NCBI GenBank assembly: GCA_021029095.1
Contig: JAJOHG010000044.1
Span: forward strand, 186,001 to 250,000
Origin: Phellopilus nigrolimitatus
Taxonomy: Eukaryota; Basidiomycota; Agaricomycetes; Hymenochaetales; Hymenochaetaceae
Direction of reading: 5' to 3'
Length of the DNA stretch: 64,000 bases
Both the position numbers and the translations under genes were made by a program. The notes beneath the pieces are model-generated. The model was not told the origin of the DNA and searched no databases. It saw only the letters and a program-made list of their open reading frames with translations. Every line of letters begins with the position of its first letter. Within the stretch, counting starts at the first letter, position 1. Below, one piece after another: positions 63,675 through 64,000 of this stretch.

Positions 63675-64000
63675 TTAGACGTCCACGTACAGTAGTATTG
63701 GCTCGCCCACGCCCTCAATCTCTGGAATGACGCATTTCAGATCGAATGCCTTCGCGAGCACGATCTTGAAGATCTTCTGAACATTGATTGACGCTGACGT
63801 CGAGCAAAATATTAGTGATGCGTGCATCGCTTTCGCGAACTTCTTCGCCTGAGGAAAAATAAGAAATGAAGCTCAAATTTAAAACGAAAGACAGAGCCGC
63901 GCACCTGCTTCGTGATTTCCTCCTGCTCATCTCGAGGAAACGTCGCGAACACATCATATTTTGTGCCGATTAAAAATGGAATTGCGGTCTTGTTAAATCC
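63675..64000 (-). CDS. SPG1: Spg1/Tem1-type Ras-like GTPase, 3' part (runs off the right edge)
   Basis: The last two exons of a small GTPase that starts beyond the window. The upstream exon ends [15 protein letters not shown] (the TKxD-type guanine-recognition motif; TKYD is the Spg1/Tem1 form) and [17 protein letters not shown]. After a short intron comes [20 protein letters not shown] (SA-type G5 motif as STSAS) and [19 protein letters not shown], then [14 protein letters not shown] and the stop at 63675-63677. Spg1 in fission yeast and Tem1 in budding yeast start septation and mitotic exit. The C-terminus lacks a CAAX box, as expected for this subgroup. Orthology is strongly supported by the [19 protein letters not shown] stretch. 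Confidence 0.92.

Overview
The window is nuclear DNA of a filamentous basidiomycete, most likely a mushroom-forming Agaricomycete. Genes lie close together on both strands. Almost every gene is split by many GT-AG introns of roughly 45-75 nt. The protein set is typical of that group: a pentafunctional AROM polypeptide, a fungal Zn2Cys6 regulator, an F-box protein, an alternative NADH dehydrogenase, GH16 and GH95 secreted hydrolases, and Crinkler-associated-type P-loop NTPases. No bacterial, plasmid or CRISPR features were seen. All gene models were assembled by hand from splice signals and protein-family motifs.

Layout. 1-4.3 kb: the 5' end of a gene running off the left edge, TFB5 (TFIIH), a featureless 2 kb, and an aldo/keto reductase with a membrane tail. 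4.9-12 kb: an F-box protein and a Zn2Cys6 transcription factor. 14-22 kb: a Cue1-like ERAD protein, a NYN-domain protein, a small basic protein and a ferric-reductase-type membrane protein. 22.7-27.8 kb: ARO1 (five shikimate-pathway steps). 29-31.2 kb: a mitochondrial type II NADH dehydrogenase.

31-39 kb is a large direct duplication. Each unit (about 3.65 kb) carries one P-loop NTPase gene, and the right unit also carries a truncated copy of the NADH dehydrogenase 3' end. A 670-bp foreign spacer separates the units. At 39,355-41,733 lies a young non-autonomous LTR retrotransposon with 202-bp LTRs differing at one base and a perfect 5-bp target duplication. It landed about 44 bp beyond the stop codon of a site-2 protease gene (41.8-44.0 kb).

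44.5-64 kb: GH16 glucanase, a tetraspan membrane protein, GH95 alpha-fucosidase, a probable F-box/LRR remnant, a GNAT-Mss4 fusion protein, another small membrane protein, a conserved orphan fragment, V-ATPase subunit E, a repeat-rich block that may be a MITE, a secreted FAD oxidase, and the 3' end of an SPG1/TEM1 GTPase.

A cross-cutting observation: five otherwise well-conserved genes (ARO1, NADH dehydrogenase, NYN, ferric reductase, GNAT-Mss4) contain about 15 single-base frameshifts. Every one reads as an extra base, and most sit at a CAG or CTG. Insertion-type assembly error is the simplest explanation, so these genes are annotated as probably functional.
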